The notes below the pieces were generated by a model. It saw only the letters and a list, made by a program, of their open reading frames with translations, did no database searches and was not told the origin of the DNA. Positions 63,652 to 64,000 of a stretch of DNA of 64,000 nucleotides are shown here, piece after piece. Each line of letters starts with the position of its first letter. Position 1 is the stretch's first letter. This stretch comes from Motilibacter peucedani. Its GTDB lineage: Bacteria > Actinomycetota > Actinomycetes > Motilibacterales > Motilibacteraceae. The stretch covers positions 620,001 through 684,000 of the forward strand of contig NZ_RBWV01000010.1 of assembly GCF_003634695.1 (NCBI RefSeq), read 5' to 3'. The translations under genes and the position numbers were made by a program.

Positions 63652-64000
63652 GTGGGGCTGGGATCGATCGAGCGGCGCGTGCACGTCGACGCATCACCCG
63701 ACGTGGTGTTCGAGGTGGTCAGCGACCCCGTCCACGTGCAGCAGTGGTGGCCCGACGAGGCCCACTACGACAGCACGCCGGGCAGCCCCGGCGACATCGT
63801 GTTCGGCAAGGCGGGGGAGCGGGTGGTGGTCGGCTTCGAGGTCGTGGAAGTGCTGCCACCACGCCGGTTCTCCTTCCGGTGGACTCAGCCGGCAGGGGAG
63901 CCGGCCGCCATCGGCAACTCGTTCCTCGTCACCTTCGAGCTCGAGCCCGCCGGCGACGGGACCCTGCTGCACATGACCGAGACCGGGTTCCGCGAGCGCG
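63652..64000 (+). CDS. AHSA1/SRPBCC domain protein, 3' truncated by the window edge
   Basis: At least 116 residues, open at the right edge. RRVHVDASPDVVFEVVSDPVHVQQWWPDEA (landmark about 9-38), VFGKAGERVVVGFEVVEVLPPRRFSFRWTQP and TFELEPAGDGTLLHMTETGF are typical of Aha1-like SRPBCC proteins. GTG 63652 has GAGGGG 7 nt upstream. In many actinobacteria such genes pair with an ArsR-type regulator downstream; that part is outside this window. The two matching operators upstream indicate tight regulation. Confidence 0.8.
   Translation, partial: MGLGSIERRVHVDASPDVVFEVVSDPVHVQQWWPDEAHYDSTPGSPGDIVFGKAGERVVVGFEVVEVLPPRRFSFRWTQPAGEPAAIGNSFLVTFELEPAGDGTLLHMTETGFRER

Overview
The window is very GC-rich chromosomal DNA from an actinobacterium. 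Support comes from extreme third-position GC, many GTG starts, dense 4-bp start/stop overlaps (GTGA, ATGA), and a gene order that matches, from memory, two Mycobacterium tuberculosis blocks: Rv1708-Rv1713 (parA, scpA, scpB, rluB, cmk, der) and Rv1822-Rv1832 (CDP-alcohol phosphatidyltransferase, DUF881, Sbp, DUF881, gcvH, garA, ftsR, bifunctional nuclease, merR, gcvP). A methyl-accepting chemotaxis protein with a small YjfB-like gene in front suggests a motile actinobacterium. The genus cannot be fixed from this sequence. I see no insertion sequence, prophage, CRISPR array, rRNA or conjugation gene.

Layout. 1-2876: the 3' part of a glucoamylase-like gene and a GAF-PP2C-ATPase stress regulator behind a sigma-B-like promoter. 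2990-10109: a housekeeping run for chromosome segregation (parA, scpA, scpB), rRNA pseudouridylation (rluB), aromatic amino acids (aroH, tyrA), cmk and der. 10185-10298: tRNA-Pro(GGG) and a terminator. 10498-21784: phospholipid synthase, a sugar-nucleotide transferase fused to a degenerate mutase, DUF881-Sbp-DUF881, gcvH, a GarA-like FHA protein, FtsR, bifunctional nuclease, a MerR regulator, and a tandem glycine riboswitch controlling gcvP.

21843-38214 is accessory: a type III polyketide synthase with an isoprenylcysteine-methyltransferase-like partner; a formate/nitrite channel; sbcD-sbcC coupled to a polynucleotide-3'-phosphatase-like HAD protein; a GCS2 ligase; a thioester-reductase-like protein; LysE and MFS exporters; and a spore-photoproduct-lyase-like radical SAM gene in an operon with an MFS exporter and an F420-reductase-like enzyme. 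38224-46413 holds a radical SAM gene behind a near-consensus SOS box, a neighbouring gene broken by one frameshift, a secreted protein, the chemotaxis pair, an epimerase, an SDR, a sulfotransferase and a beta-propeller protein.

46423-64000 holds a 973-residue LuxR-family ATPase regulator, a Tat-exported Rieske lipoprotein, a coupled DUF6421-SDR-threonine aldolase operon, small membrane proteins, an ECF sigma factor with its partner, a zinc alcohol dehydrogenase, a 1147-residue secreted multidomain protein, a TSUP permease, a methionine aminopeptidase diverging from an XRE regulator, and a partial AHSA1/SRPBCC gene whose promoter is flanked by two matching operators.

A recurring layout is a TANNNT hexamer 6-8 nt before a GTG or ATG without a Shine-Dalgarno sequence, as expected for leaderless transcripts. 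The leads I rate most worth following are the DUF6421 operon with its HDxxH motif, the SOS-box radical SAM gene, the SbcCD-HAD operon, the two-operator SRPBCC promoter, the type III PKS pair and the SPL-like operon.
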